Shown: positions 9,984 through 18,119, counted from the first letter of the stretch. The stretch: DNA of 26,303 nucleotides from SKVR01 sp037441525 (GCA_037441525.1 JBBISA010000055.1:1-26303), one strand, 5' to 3'. The notes: generated by a model not told the origin, from the letters alone. Numbers and translations are program-made.

Positions 9984-10772
9984 TCAAATCCCAAATAGGT
10001 CCTTAATTGTTTCTACCACACCATTATTATTGTTGTCGGTTTTTGTTTCAAACCTGGCCAGCTCTTTTATTTTTGGATGGGCATTTTTCATGGCATAGCT
10101 GAAGTAGCCAGAGCCCATCATGTCAACGTCATTCAAATAATCACCAAATATCAATGTTTCTTCGGGTGTTATGCCACATAACTGCTGAATTTTCTCAATT
10201 GCAGTTCCTTTACTTGCAGTAAGGTTGGTGATATCGAGCCATTTATCGCCTGCCACTGCAACCTTAAACGACTCTTCAAATCCCCTGAAGTGAGTATATG
10301 AGTTATGCTCTGCATTATGATGATCCCATAAAGTAACTTTTAGCACCGTATCTTCGGTGGCACACAAATCATCCACCATTTTCAACCTTGTATAGTACTG
10401 GGCTGCATCGCTCCAAAAAGAACTTCCATTACTCTCAACATAGGCTGAAGTTTTGCCGCACAGAATTACATCAGCATCAGCTACATCACGGGCCCTTTCA
10501 ACAAGAAAATGGGCTGCATCGAGAGGAATAGCGTTCACGATCAATTCCTTTGCCCCCTGCTTTACATAAGTACCATTTTCTGCTAAAATGATAATTTCAT
10601 CAAGGATACTTTCAAACTGATCCTGCAGGGTGTAGTATTGCCTTCCGCTGGCGGCAACAAACAATACTCCCTGGCTTACAAGTGCCTTATGGATTTCCCA
10701 GAATGATGGATGAATTTTCTTTTGGTCGTTGAGAAGTGTTCCGTCGAGGTCAGTGGCAATCAATTTTATCAT
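9984..10772 (-). CDS. Cof-type HAD-superfamily phosphatase
   Basis: A 262-residue cytosolic hydrolase. The ATG at 10772 is preferred over an upstream in-frame TTG because MIKLIATDLDGTLL is the standard family start. HAD motifs are all present: motif I DLDGT (nucleophile D8, acid/base D10), motif II ASGR, motif III lysine in TASKGTAI, and motif IV GDYLNDVDMM. The middle insert (about residues 80-190) is the C2B cap typical of Cof/YbiV-type phosphatases, which act on sugar phosphates, nucleotides or flavin-pathway phosphates. The substrate cannot be assigned from sequence. The gene runs towards the T9SS operon and is divergent from the lysine-degradation genes. A TACCTTTG promoter element lies 24-31 bp upstream of the start. 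Confidence 0.9.
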   Translation of the reverse strand: MIKLIATDLDGTLLNDQKKIHPSFWEIHKALVSQGVLFVAASGRQYYTLQDQFESILDEIIILAENGTYVKQGAKELIVNAIPLDAAHFLVERARDVADADVILCGKTSAYVESNGSSFWSDAAQYYTRLKMVDDLCATEDTVLKVTLWDHHNAEHNSYTHFRGFEESFKVAVAGDKWLDITNLTASKGTAIEKIQQLCGITPEETLIFGDYLNDVDMMGSGYFSYAMKNAHPKIKELARFETKTDNNNNGVVETIKDLFGI

Positions 10773-10795
10773 TTTTGCATATTGTATATTCAATA

Positions 10796-10803
10796 CAAAG
10801 GTA
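10796..10803 (-). promoter_or_regulatory. Bacteroidota -7 promoter element for the HAD gene
   Basis: On the minus strand the sequence reads TACCTTTG, an exact match to TAnnTTTG, 24 bp upstream of the HAD start codon. No good -33 TTTG partner is seen about 20 bp further upstream. The element lies in the 237-bp divergent gap shared with the lysine-ketoglutarate reductase gene. That gap also holds a small AT-rich palindrome, ATGTTA-N6-TAACAT (10881-10898). Confidence 0.5.
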
Positions 10804-10958
10804 GAAATTTAATTTAATGACATACATTAAGCCCAGATTAAGGATTGATTGTTTTTCTTTATAAAACAGAATTTCGCTTTATGTTATATTTTTAACATTA
10901 CTGATATGTTTTTGAATTTTTTTTCACACTTTATTGCCTTTCACTTTTAAAAATTACG

Positions 10959-10966
10959 TAGGTTTG
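10959..10966 (+). promoter_or_regulatory. Bacteroidota -7 promoter element for the lysine-ketoglutarate reductase gene
   Basis: TAGGTTTG matches TAnnTTTG exactly and lies 43 bp before the ATG at 11010. A TTG at 10934-10936 sits 22 bp upstream of the TA, an acceptable -33 position. Confidence 0.5.
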
Positions 10967-11009
10967 TCGAAGAAAAGAAGCCACAAGCATAATTATTAAT
11001 CTACTTATA

Positions 11010-12347
11010 ATGAGTTCAGTAATTGGAATAAGGCACGAAAGCAAGTACAAAACCGAGCGGCGCACACCCCTTACCCCATCCCATATAAAGCAAATCGGGG
11101 AAAGGGAAAATATTGATTTTTCAGTTCAAACATCTGCTGCCAGGGCTTATACCGATGATGAATTTAAAATTGCCGGTGCCACAATAGTTGATAATCTCAA
11201 TAATTGCGATATTATAATGGGGGTAAAAGAGATCCCTTTAAATGAACTCCAGCCCGAAAAAACCTACATCTTTTTTTCGCATGTGATTAAAGGGCAGCCC
11301 TACAATATGCCTATGTTGCGCCGGATGATGGAATTGAAGTGCAACCTGATTGATTATGAAAGAGTGGTTGATGACCAGAATCGCCGGCTTATTTTTTTCG
11401 GACGGTTTGCCGGGCTGGCCGGGATGATAAACTCTCTCTGGACATTAGGCCAGAAACTGGCTGCCGAAGGATATTCCCCTAATCCTTTCGCGGGTATTAA
11501 ACAGGCACATCAATATGCTTCGGTTGCCGAGGCCAAAAAAGCCGTTGAACTTGCAGGGAAGGAATTGGAAAAGCATGGGATAACCGAAAATCTTCTCCCC
11601 GTAACCATTGGGTTTACCGGCTATGGAAACGTATCGAAAGGGGCACAGGAAATTGTGGATTTGCTTCCTGTATGCGAAGTAACCCCCGGGCAACTCTTAA
11701 CTCTTAAAATCAGCGGAAATTACTCCGCGAAAGTAATTTATAAGGTCGTTTTCAGGGAAGAGCACATAAGCCGGCATAAAATACAACCGGAAACTTTTGA
11801 TGTTCAGCATTATTATAACAATCCGGGAGAGTACGAAAACAATCTTGAGCTATTCATTCCCCATCTTACTGTTTTAATGAACTGCATGTACTGGGACCAC
11901 CGCTACCCGCGCGTCTTTACCCGCAACTTTGCTCACCACCTGTTCAAAAATGGAAATCCCAAAATTAAAGTGGTAGGCGATATTACCTGCGACCCTGAAG
12001 GTTCGATAGAATTTACCCATCAACCCACCACCATCGAAAACCCTGTATTTATTTATGACCCCTGGAATGGAAAGGCAACTTTAGGGCTCGATGGCAAGGG
12101 GATAGCAGTAATGGCGGTGGATATTCTGCCCAGTGAATTGCCCCGCGATGCGTCGGATGCCTTTGGTGATGCCCTTCTGCCCTTTATTAAATCCATTGCC
12201 GATGCCGATTTTTCTGTTGACTTTGATGATCTTGAACTTCCTGCACCCATAAAAAGAGCAATGATCCTGCATAAGGGAGCTCTCACACAGGGCTACACTT
12301 ATATTAATGAGTTTCTTGCCGCTTCACGACCTCAACCTGTTGGTTGA
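11010..12347 (+). CDS. Lysine-ketoglutarate reductase (saccharopine dehydrogenase, NADP, L-lysine-forming type)
   Basis: A 445-residue cytosolic enzyme resembling the N-terminal half of eukaryotic aminoadipate semialdehyde synthase (AASS). It starts with an alanine-dehydrogenase/PNT-type N-terminal domain (GIRHESKYKTERRTPLTPSHI). The conserved stretch SHVIKGQ...NMPMLRRMM...CNLIDYERVVDD and FGRFAGLAGMINSL covers about residues 90-140. The nucleotide-binding turn GYGNVSKGAQEIVDLLP lies near 208-225. YWDHRYPRVFTR and GDITCDPEGSIEFT follow in the second half. The family joins lysine and 2-oxoglutarate to form saccharopine. The next gene, 140 bp downstream, encodes the saccharopine-cleaving half, so the pair makes a two-step route from lysine to glutamate and aminoadipate semialdehyde. 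The pairing strongly favours lysine catabolism. A substrate variant cannot be excluded from sequence. Confidence 0.87.
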   Translation: MSSVIGIRHESKYKTERRTPLTPSHIKQIGERENIDFSVQTSAARAYTDDEFKIAGATIVDNLNNCDIIMGVKEIPLNELQPEKTYIFFSHVIKGQPYNMPMLRRMMELKCNLIDYERVVDDQNRRLIFFGRFAGLAGMINSLWTLGQKLAAEGYSPNPFAGIKQAHQYASVAEAKKAVELAGKELEKHGITENLLPVTIGFTGYGNVSKGAQEIVDLLPVCEVTPGQLLTLKISGNYSAKVIYKVVFREEHISRHKIQPETFDVQHYYNNPGEYENNLELFIPHLTVLMNCMYWDHRYPRVFTRNFAHHLFKNGNPKIKVVGDITCDPEGSIEFTHQPTTIENPVFIYDPWNGKATLGLDGKGIAVMAVDILPSELPRDASDAFGDALLPFIKSIADADFSVDFDDLELPAPIKRAMILHKGALTQGYTYINEFLAASRPQPVG

Positions 12348-12414
12348 TAATGGCAAATCCTACGGTCAGGAAATTGATGAAAACCAGAATGTTTCCTCAT
12401 GGTCAAAAAATGAA

Positions 12415-12422
12415 TAATTTTG
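12415..12422 (+). promoter_or_regulatory. Bacteroidota -7 promoter element for the saccharopine dehydrogenase gene
   Basis: TAATTTTG matches TAnnTTTG, 65 bp before the ATG at 12488. A -33-like TTTC lies at 12392-12395 at normal spacing. No terminator hairpin is seen between the two lysine genes, so the second may be read both from this site and from the upstream promoter. Confidence 0.5.
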
Positions 12423-12487
12423 CAACAATCTGAAAACCAAAACTTCCTTATAAATCACCTGAACTTCCTTAAATCAAAACACAATTT

Positions 12488-13825
12488 ATGCAAAAAGTTC
12501 TCATATTAGGAGCAGGAATGGTAGTAAAACCCATCGTTGACTACCTTCTGAAAAATAATTACTATGTAACTGTTGCCAGCCGCACCCGTTCAAAAGCAGA
12601 AGAAATGATCGACGGCCATCCCAACGGACATTCCATTGGCTGGACAGTGGAGAAGACGGCCGAACTCGACCAGATGATCAAAGACCATGATCTGACCGTT
12701 AGCCTGCTTCCGTGGGTGCACCATGTAATGGTAGCCAAAAAATGCATTGAGCACAAAAAGAACATGGTAACCACATCGTATGTTAAGCCCGAAATGCAGG
12801 CGTTCGATCAGAAGGCCAAAGAAGCAGGCATTATCATTTTAAACGAGCTGGGTCTCGATCCAGGTATCGACCACATGGGAGCCATGCGCATTATAGACCA
12901 TGTACACAATAAGGGTGGAAATATTGAAGAGTTCTATTCAATCTGCGGAGCATTGCCCGCCCCGGAAGCTGCCAATAACCCCTTCCTGTACAAATTTTCG
13001 TGGAGCCCCAAAGGAGTTGTCATGGCTGGCAACAACGATGGAAAGTACCTTCGGTACGGTAACATCGTTGAAGTACCTACCGAAGACCTTTTCAAAAACC
13101 CCCTATCGGTAAATTTCCCACAGGTAGGCACCCTCGATATCTACCCCAACCGCGACAGTTTACCTTACATAGAACTTTACGGAATACCGGAAACCAAAAC
13201 CATGATGCGCGGCACCTTTCGCTACCCGGGCTGGTGCGAAACCATTGATGCCATGAAAGCCCTGAAACTTATCACCAGTGATACCTACGATTTTACCGGA
13301 AAAACCTATGCCGAAATGGTGAGTATGCTCATGGGCGATGGCAACGGGGAAAATATAAGGGAAAAAACGGCAAAATTCCTGGGTATCACCATCGATTCGC
13401 ACCCCATGAAAGCCATGGCATGGCTGGGATTGTTTGATGATGCCCCCATGAACAGGCAAATGGACACTCCCTTCGAAATCACTTCAGACCTTATGATTGC
13501 AAAGATGGAACTACGCCAACATGAACGTGATATGGTGGTGATGCAGCATGTTTTCCTGGCATCATACCCCAATGGAAACCGGGAAGTGATAAAATCATCG
13601 ATGCTCGACTACGGCACACCCGCCACTGATACTGCCGTGGCACGCACCGTTGCCCTGCCGGCTGCAGTAGGTGTTGAAATGATCCTGAGCGGCGACATTG
13701 CCATAAAAGGGGTGCACATACCCGTGTTACCAGCCATTTACAACCCCATTCTCGACAAGCTCGAGGAGATGAACATAAGAATGATAGAAGAATTCGGCCT
13801 GCCTGAAAGCGAAAATATCCGCTGA
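12488..13825 (+). CDS. Saccharopine dehydrogenase (L-glutamate-forming), AASS C-terminal-half type
   Basis: A 445-residue enzyme corresponding to the SDH half of eukaryotic AASS. The N-terminal Rossmann fold has KVLILGAGMVVKPIVDYL (residues 3-20). Conserved family blocks follow: LNELGLDPGIDHMGAM (118-133), ICGALPAPEAANNPFLYKFSWSPKGV (152-177), DIYPNRDSLPYIELYGI (217-233) and RGTFRYPGWCETI (241-253). It is known to oxidise saccharopine to glutamate and 2-aminoadipate-6-semialdehyde with NAD(P)+. In animals and plants the two activities are fused; here they are two genes of equal length on the same strand. A strong terminator begins 24 bp after the stop codon. Confidence 0.92.
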   Translation: MQKVLILGAGMVVKPIVDYLLKNNYYVTVASRTRSKAEEMIDGHPNGHSIGWTVEKTAELDQMIKDHDLTVSLLPWVHHVMVAKKCIEHKKNMVTTSYVKPEMQAFDQKAKEAGIIILNELGLDPGIDHMGAMRIIDHVHNKGGNIEEFYSICGALPAPEAANNPFLYKFSWSPKGVVMAGNNDGKYLRYGNIVEVPTEDLFKNPLSVNFPQVGTLDIYPNRDSLPYIELYGIPETKTMMRGTFRYPGWCETIDAMKALKLITSDTYDFTGKTYAEMVSMLMGDGNGENIREKTAKFLGITIDSHPMKAMAWLGLFDDAPMNRQMDTPFEITSDLMIAKMELRQHERDMVVMQHVFLASYPNGNREVIKSSMLDYGTPATDTAVARTVALPAAVGVEMILSGDIAIKGVHIPVLPAIYNPILDKLEEMNIRMIEEFGLPESENIR

Positions 13826-13848
13826 TTACTATTTTATTTTTCATGTTT

Positions 13849-13882
13849 ACCACCTGGAGCCTCGTCCGGGTGGTTTTTTTTT
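13849..13882 (+). terminator. Intrinsic terminator after the saccharopine dehydrogenase gene
   Basis: ACCACCTGGA (13849-13858) pairs over 10 bp with TCCGGGTGGT (13865-13874), with one G-U pair and the 6-base loop GCCTCG. A run of nine T (13874-13882) follows. This is a textbook rho-independent terminator. Confidence 0.92.
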
Positions 13883-14093
13883 GTCTCTGATGCTAAATTC
13901 AATTCGAAATTCGCATCCAACCCCCGCTGAGCGCAAATTGCATTTCCGCTCTCTGAACATTGCTGAATTTAGCTTCGCTGAGCTTCCTTCGGTCGGTTGT
14001 AATTCTGCAAATTTTAATAGCTTTTTAAAACCATGCCATTGAAACAACAAGTAATGCATAAATAGAATCAAAAGCTAAGTATATTCATAAAAA

Positions 14094-14108
14094 CCCGCTA
14101 AGAGCGGG
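14094..14108 (-). terminator. Short hairpin with T-run on the minus strand
   Basis: Read on the minus strand, CCCGCT-CTT-AGCGGG is followed by five T. It has terminator form and could end minus-strand transcripts running through from kynureninase, whose stop codon lies about 430 bp upstream. Confidence 0.45.
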
Positions 14109-14311
14109 AATAGTCAAAAACGCAGATGACTTTAGTTATTTCAGCGCACCGGTTTTGCCGGTAATGAAAAATTGATTGATATTATTCTGATAACGTTTGG
14201 GATTAAAACCGTTAAAAAATGATTATGGTTTTGCAACAGGTTTGGATAATTACAAATTATCCTGTGTTGCGAGCGGCATTTCAATTGCCGCTAAGCCGAG
14301 GATTTTAAAAA

Positions 14312-14349
14312 TACCCGCAGGGACAGGACAAGCCCTGTCCCTGCGGGTA
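14312..14349. repeat. Perfect 16-bp palindrome with 6-base loop
   Basis: TACCCGCAGGGACAGG at 14312-14327 is exactly reverse-complemented at 14334-14349 around the loop ACAAGC. There is no T-run on either side, so it is not a standard terminator. It is the strongest of the palindromes in this intergenic block and looks like the core of a dispersed palindromic element. Confidence 0.85.
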
Positions 14350-14536
14350 CAGTATGGTAATTCAACTCGAAGCCGGTCAAGCCTGGCCAACACGGGTGGA
14401 TGTTCATGATTTTGTTTGCGGCGAATGTCGTATGATAAAATATTCATATACTGCGGTTTGCGACAATAAAACATCACCCAGGCGGACTTAGAAATTGTGC
14501 ATCTTCCCATCAGAAATCATCACCAATGAAATATTC

Positions 14537-15814
14537 CTACGTAACCGTTTCCTTCGATTGAGGGAATTTTTCGAACCACCTGTTTTGGGTAATGTCTTTG
14601 ATTTCTGAAACTGCATCATAAATATCGCACCAGGAATTATATAAAGGTGCTATCCCCAGTCGTATTACATCGGGCTCTCTGAAATCGGGGATCACAACGC
14701 GGCTTCCGGTGTTCTTGTGGATGAGTGCCCGGCAAATTCTGTAGGCTTCGGGGTGGCTTATAGAGATGTGAGAACCACGCGAACCAGCATCGGCGGGGGA
14801 CTGTAGTTTGAAGCCCAGGGGTTGAAGGTACTTATAAAACAGATCGAGCAGATAACTGGAAAGAGCTATGCTTTTTTGTCTGAGCTGGTCCATACCTGCT
14901 TCGATGAGCAGGTCGAGCGCAGGCTCAATGGCCGACAATGAAAGAACCGGGGGAGTTCCGGCAAGGAATCTTTCTATCCGTTTTGCAGGCTGATAATCAA
15001 GGTCAAAGGCAAAGGGGTTTTCCTGTCCGAACCAGCCCCAGATGGGCGATTGAAGTTGGGCCTGAAGGTCTTTCCTTACATACAGATAGGCCAGGGAACC
15101 GGGGCCACCGTTAAGATATTTATAAGTGCAACCAATGGCAAGGTCGGCATGGCATCGGTTAAGGTTTACCAGAACGGCACCAGCAGCATGACTCAGGTCC
15201 CAAAGTACCAGGGCACCTTTTTGTTGCGCAATCCGTGTAACTTGAGCCATATCATACATATAGGCGCTTTTAAAAAGTACATGCGAAAGCGAAACCAGTG
15301 CGGTATTCTCGTCAATGTGCTGTTCCAGTTCATACTGGTCAATATCAATTCCGTTGGCCGATTTGACCAGTTTAAGTTGATAACCTTCTCCCATCAGTGA
15401 GGCCAGTCCCTGTAATACATATAGATCGGATGGAAAATTAAGTTCATCGCTTACAATCGTTTTGCGGTTTTTATTATGCTGAAGAGCTGCAAAGGCAAGT
15501 TTGAAAAGGTTCACCGAAGTGCTGTCGGCGATGATCACTTCGTCGGGGCGGGCACCTACAATTGGGGCCAGCTTGGCGGCAATTTGCTGCGACCGGGTGT
15601 ACCAATGACTGTTCCAGCTTCTTATCAACCCGGTTCCCCATTCATTTTCAACAACATCATTAATGCAGGCAGATGTGTGTGCAGGCAACATCCCCAGTGA
15701 GTTACCATCGAGGTAGATCATTTTGGGATCGGCAATAAAAAACCTGTTTCGGAAGCTGGCAAGTGCATCTTCCTGGTCTGCTTTAACAGCAAATGCCCTG
15801 TTAATTAAACTCAT
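14537..15814 (-). CDS. kynU: Kynureninase
   Basis: A 425-residue PLP enzyme, the usual length, which cleaves kynurenine to anthranilate and alanine (or 3-hydroxykynurenine to 3-hydroxyanthranilate) in tryptophan degradation. The ATG at 15814 is chosen although the frame is open further upstream, because it begins directly before the conserved start and overlaps the stop of the upstream gene as ATGA. Visible family features: YLDGNSLG (34-41), the phosphate-binding DSTSVNLFKL (97-106), WDLSHAAGAV with the PLP-ring aspartate D206, the Schiff-base lysine K232 in CTYKYLNGGPGS, and FLAGTPPVLSLSAIEPAL (283-300). The C-terminal domain ends with PDFREPDVIRLGIAPLYNSW. No other kyn genes are next to it, so whether it feeds anthranilate or the quinolinate/NAD route cannot be told here. 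Confidence 0.95.
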   Translation of the reverse strand: MSLINRAFAVKADQEDALASFRNRFFIADPKMIYLDGNSLGMLPAHTSACINDVVENEWGTGLIRSWNSHWYTRSQQIAAKLAPIVGARPDEVIIADSTSVNLFKLAFAALQHNKNRKTIVSDELNFPSDLYVLQGLASLMGEGYQLKLVKSANGIDIDQYELEQHIDENTALVSLSHVLFKSAYMYDMAQVTRIAQQKGALVLWDLSHAAGAVLVNLNRCHADLAIGCTYKYLNGGPGSLAYLYVRKDLQAQLQSPIWGWFGQENPFAFDLDYQPAKRIERFLAGTPPVLSLSAIEPALDLLIEAGMDQLRQKSIALSSYLLDLFYKYLQPLGFKLQSPADAGSRGSHISISHPEAYRICRALIHKNTGSRVVIPDFREPDVIRLGIAPLYNSWCDIYDAVSEIKDITQNRWFEKFPQSKETVT

Positions 15815-16533
15815 GGCTGGTGTTCCTTTAGAATAATTTTGGCTATCGGGAAAAGGTATTCCATCCAGTATTTGTACATTAACCCCGATGGGTGTAGGTT
15901 GTCGCTGGCAATCAATTCGGGCCTGGCTAATGCCTCGCGCGAAATCGTGGTAACATCGATCCATGCTACTCCAGCAGCTTCCGATTCTTCTTTGTTGATC
16001 TTGTTGTAAGCATCAATCTCGGCAGCGATCTTTGCCCTGTCACGACCCTGAGCAAACGGGGTAACACCCCAGTCGGGTATTGATAAAACCACCACCCTTT
16101 GGGCACTTCCACCCGCAAGTTTAATGGCACGTTGAAGCAGGGCTACAAATTCAGGACGATAACTTTCCGGACTCCAGCCGCGATACTGATTATTTACTCC
16201 GATTAACAGAGTAACCATACTGTAAGAGTCGTCGAAGCTAATGCCATGCATGGCAGCTGAGAGTTCATCGGTGGTCCAGCCGGTACGGGCAACAATTTGA
16301 AGTTTGGCAAGGTTAACATTGGCTTTTTTCAGACTATCGAGCAGCTGAACAGGGTAACGGTCTTTCTCCGGCACGCCCTGGCCAATGGTATACGAATCAC
16401 CCAGTGCAAGATAGGTTAGTTCCACAGGGATGGGATCGTTGTCAGGAATCGGTTCTGGTTCTGGCATCATCATATTGGCTTCACAACCCAAAGTAACGAT
16501 AAAAATAAGCAGCATTAAAAGAATTCTGGACAT
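15811..16533 (-). CDS. SGNH/GDSL-hydrolase lipoprotein
   Basis: A 240-residue protein. The N-terminus is a lipoprotein signal peptide ending VTLGC, with C17 as the likely lipidated residue, followed by a flexible acidic and proline-rich linker (PEPEPIPDNDP). The SGNH hydrolase blocks are clear: block I ALGDSYTIGQG with nucleophile S47, block II glycine G85 in ARTGWT, block III IGVNN with N114, and block V DNLHPSG with D211 and H214. It should therefore be an envelope-anchored esterase or acylhydrolase; the substrate is unknown. Its TGA stop overlaps the kynureninase ATG by four bases, which indicates co-transcription and translational coupling. That pairing is functionally unexpected, because kynureninase is cytosolic. 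Confidence 0.9.
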   Translation of the reverse strand: MSRILLMLLIFIVTLGCEANMMMPEPEPIPDNDPIPVELTYLALGDSYTIGQGVPEKDRYPVQLLDSLKKANVNLAKLQIVARTGWTTDELSAAMHGISFDDSYSMVTLLIGVNNQYRGWSPESYRPEFVALLQRAIKLAGGSAQRVVVLSIPDWGVTPFAQGRDRAKIAAEIDAYNKINKEESEAAGVAWIDVTTISREALARPELIASDNLHPSGLMYKYWMEYLFPIAKIILKEHQP

Positions 16534-16883
16534 AAATTCAAATCATGTAGGTGATAAATTGCAGTTTTGCTGGTTAACAATCATGACAAACTTTAGTTTT
16601 GGCTATTTATGTTTAATTATTTCAAAATAACATTAAACGATAAAATTTCGCTTAAGGTAATTAAAGCATTATTCACTTAATCATTTACAAATATCAAAAT
16701 CAAATACACTGTGAAACAAAGCATCTGAAAAGGTTTTTTTTGTTTTAGATGTTGCTCAAACATTTTCAGTTTCCATCATACCAATGGCAAGCCATTTATT
16801 ATCAGGTCAAGTTTTATATCCTTTTTAGCTGAAAAGAAATTTCAACTACTTTTGCAACTTCTTAAACCCAATCCTAACCGGCA
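16534..16883. other. Divergent intergenic region between the SGNH-hydrolase gene and serB
   Basis: AT-rich and non-coding, 350 bp. It holds a clear plus-strand -7 element for serB at 16847-16854. No exact TAnnTTTG match was found on the minus strand for the SGNH-hydrolase/kynureninase pair. A T-run at about 16733-16741 and an imperfect repeat pair around it (AGCATCT and AGATGTTGCT) form no convincing hairpin. Nothing else is recognisable. Confidence 0.5.
16847..16854 (+). promoter_or_regulatory. Bacteroidota -7 promoter element for serB
   Basis: TACTTTTG matches TAnnTTTG and lies 29 bp before the serB ATG. Upstream, TTTTTAG at about 16822-16828 is a weak -33 candidate at a normal distance. 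Confidence 0.5.
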
Positions 16884-18119
16884 ATGGAAAAGCAACGAGA
16901 GATCATTCTTTTGAACATCCAGGGAACCGACAAACCCGGTGTTACCTCATCCCTTAGCCAGATTCTGGCACAATACAATGTAAATATTCTCGACATTGGG
17001 CAGGCAGTAATCCATAACAATCTCGACCTGGGTATATTGTTCGAGGTGCCTCGCGAATCGGAGTCGTCACCCATACTCAAGGACCTGTTATACAAGGGAT
17101 ACGAGCTTAATGTTAAGATATCCTTTAATCCGGTGAGCGAATTGGATTACAATGAATGGGTTAACCAGCAGGGCAAGGGGCGTTATATTGTAACGGTTTT
17201 GGGGAGGAAAATCTCTGCTATTCAGATTTCGGAAGTAGCCAAGATTATTTACAATCATCAGCTCAATATTGATAAAATATCAAGGATGTCGGGGCGCACC
17301 CCGCTTGACATCGGACCCGATGAAAAAACCCGCTCATGTATTGAGTTTTCAGTGAGAGGTTTTATTAACGATGTTACCACCATAAAAACGCAGTTGCTGG
17401 AAGTATCGAAAAGTCACGGGGTGGATGTAGCCTTCCAGAAAGACAATGTTTACCGTCGTTCGCGCCGGTTGGTGTGTTTCGATATGGATTCTACGCTGAT
17501 ACAGACCGAAGTGATAGATGAGCTAGCCTATCGTGTAGGCAAAGGAGAAGAAGTGAGCAAAATTACTGAAGCAGCCATGCGCGGTGAACTAAATTTTACC
17601 GAGAGTCTAATCAAGAGGGTTTCACTGCTCGAAGGGCTTGATGAAAACGTTTTGCAGGACATAGCCCAGAAACTCCCCCTTACCGAGGGTGCCGAAAGGC
17701 TATTCAAGGCCTTGAAGAAATACGGTTTTAAGACAGCCATCCTTTCAGGGGGGTTCACCTATTTTGGCAAACACTTACAAAACAAGCTCGATATCGACTA
17801 CATGTTTGCCAATCAGCTCGAGATCATTAACGGCAGACTAACCGGACGTACCCTTGGCGAAATAATTGACGGAGCCAAAAAAGCCGAATTGCTTCGCAAT
17901 ATAGCATTCAAGGAAGATATTCACCTTGAACAAACAGTTGCTGTTGGCGATGGTTCCAACGACCTGCCCATGATCAACATATCAGGATTAGGAATTGCTT
18001 TCCACGCAAAACCACTGGTAAAGAAAAATGCGCAACATTCCATTTCAACCATCGGGCTCGATGCTATTCTGTTCATGATGGGTTTCCGCGATCGCGATAT
18101 CGACCACCCCGAAAACTAA
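16884..18119 (+). CDS. serB: Phosphoserine phosphatase with tandem N-terminal ACT domains
   Basis: A 411-residue enzyme for the last step of serine synthesis (phosphoserine to serine). Residues 6-80 form one ACT domain (LLNIQGTDKPGVTSSLSQIL) and about 100-185 a second, more diverged one (IVTVLGRKISAIQISEVAKII). Such double ACT modules bind amino acids and are known from mycobacterial-type SerB proteins, where they give feedback control. The HAD catalytic domain starts at about 195: CFDMDST with nucleophile D200 and D202, the substrate-binding helix IDELAYRVGKGEEVSKIT, SGGF with S288, motif III lysine near K333, and GDGSNDLPM with D356 and D360. The MRGELNF and EGLDENVLQ blocks are typical of SerB rather than generic HAD phosphatases. 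Serine-dependent regulation is inferred from the ACT domains. Confidence 0.95.
   Translation: MEKQREIILLNIQGTDKPGVTSSLSQILAQYNVNILDIGQAVIHNNLDLGILFEVPRESESSPILKDLLYKGYELNVKISFNPVSELDYNEWVNQQGKGRYIVTVLGRKISAIQISEVAKIIYNHQLNIDKISRMSGRTPLDIGPDEKTRSCIEFSVRGFINDVTTIKTQLLEVSKSHGVDVAFQKDNVYRRSRRLVCFDMDSTLIQTEVIDELAYRVGKGEEVSKITEAAMRGELNFTESLIKRVSLLEGLDENVLQDIAQKLPLTEGAERLFKALKKYGFKTAILSGGFTYFGKHLQNKLDIDYMFANQLEIINGRLTGRTLGEIIDGAKKAELLRNIAFKEDIHLEQTVAVGDGSNDLPMINISGLGIAFHAKPLVKKNAQHSISTIGLDAILFMMGFRDRDIDHPEN

Larger units (their letters stand above)
13883..14536. repeat. Gene-free, inverted-repeat-rich intergenic block
   Basis: About 650 bp between two terminating genes without a credible coding frame. 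It contains, in order: GCTAAATTCA/TGAATTTAGC (13892-13901 with 13964-13973) enclosing a second 10-bp arm pair with one mismatch (13929-13938 with 13942-13951); a short CCCGCT/AGCGGG hairpin (14094-14108); ACCGG/CCGGT (14148-14162); a compound palindrome (14233-14270) of GCAACA/TGTTGC around GGATAATT/AATTATCC; AGCGGCA/TGCCGCT (14272-14292); and a perfect 16-bp palindrome (14312-14349). The density of palindromes suggests one or more dispersed repeat or MITE-like units rather than regulatory DNA of one gene. No flanking target-site duplication or transposase was recognised. Confidence 0.6.

Noticed and set aside
13847..14071. 74-residue minus-strand reading frame over the saccharopine dehydrogenase terminator
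   Set aside because: It overlaps the terminator and nested hairpins and shows no known domain.
14197..14409. 70-residue plus-strand reading frame in the palindrome block
   Set aside because: It reads straight through three inverted repeats, has no domain and no promoter or coding character. It is more likely a by-product of a repeat element.
15815..15964. Upstream extension of kynureninase by 50 residues
   Set aside because: The extension lies inside the SGNH-hydrolase gene, has no kynureninase similarity, and the ATG at 15814 gives the normal N-terminus and an ATGA overlap.
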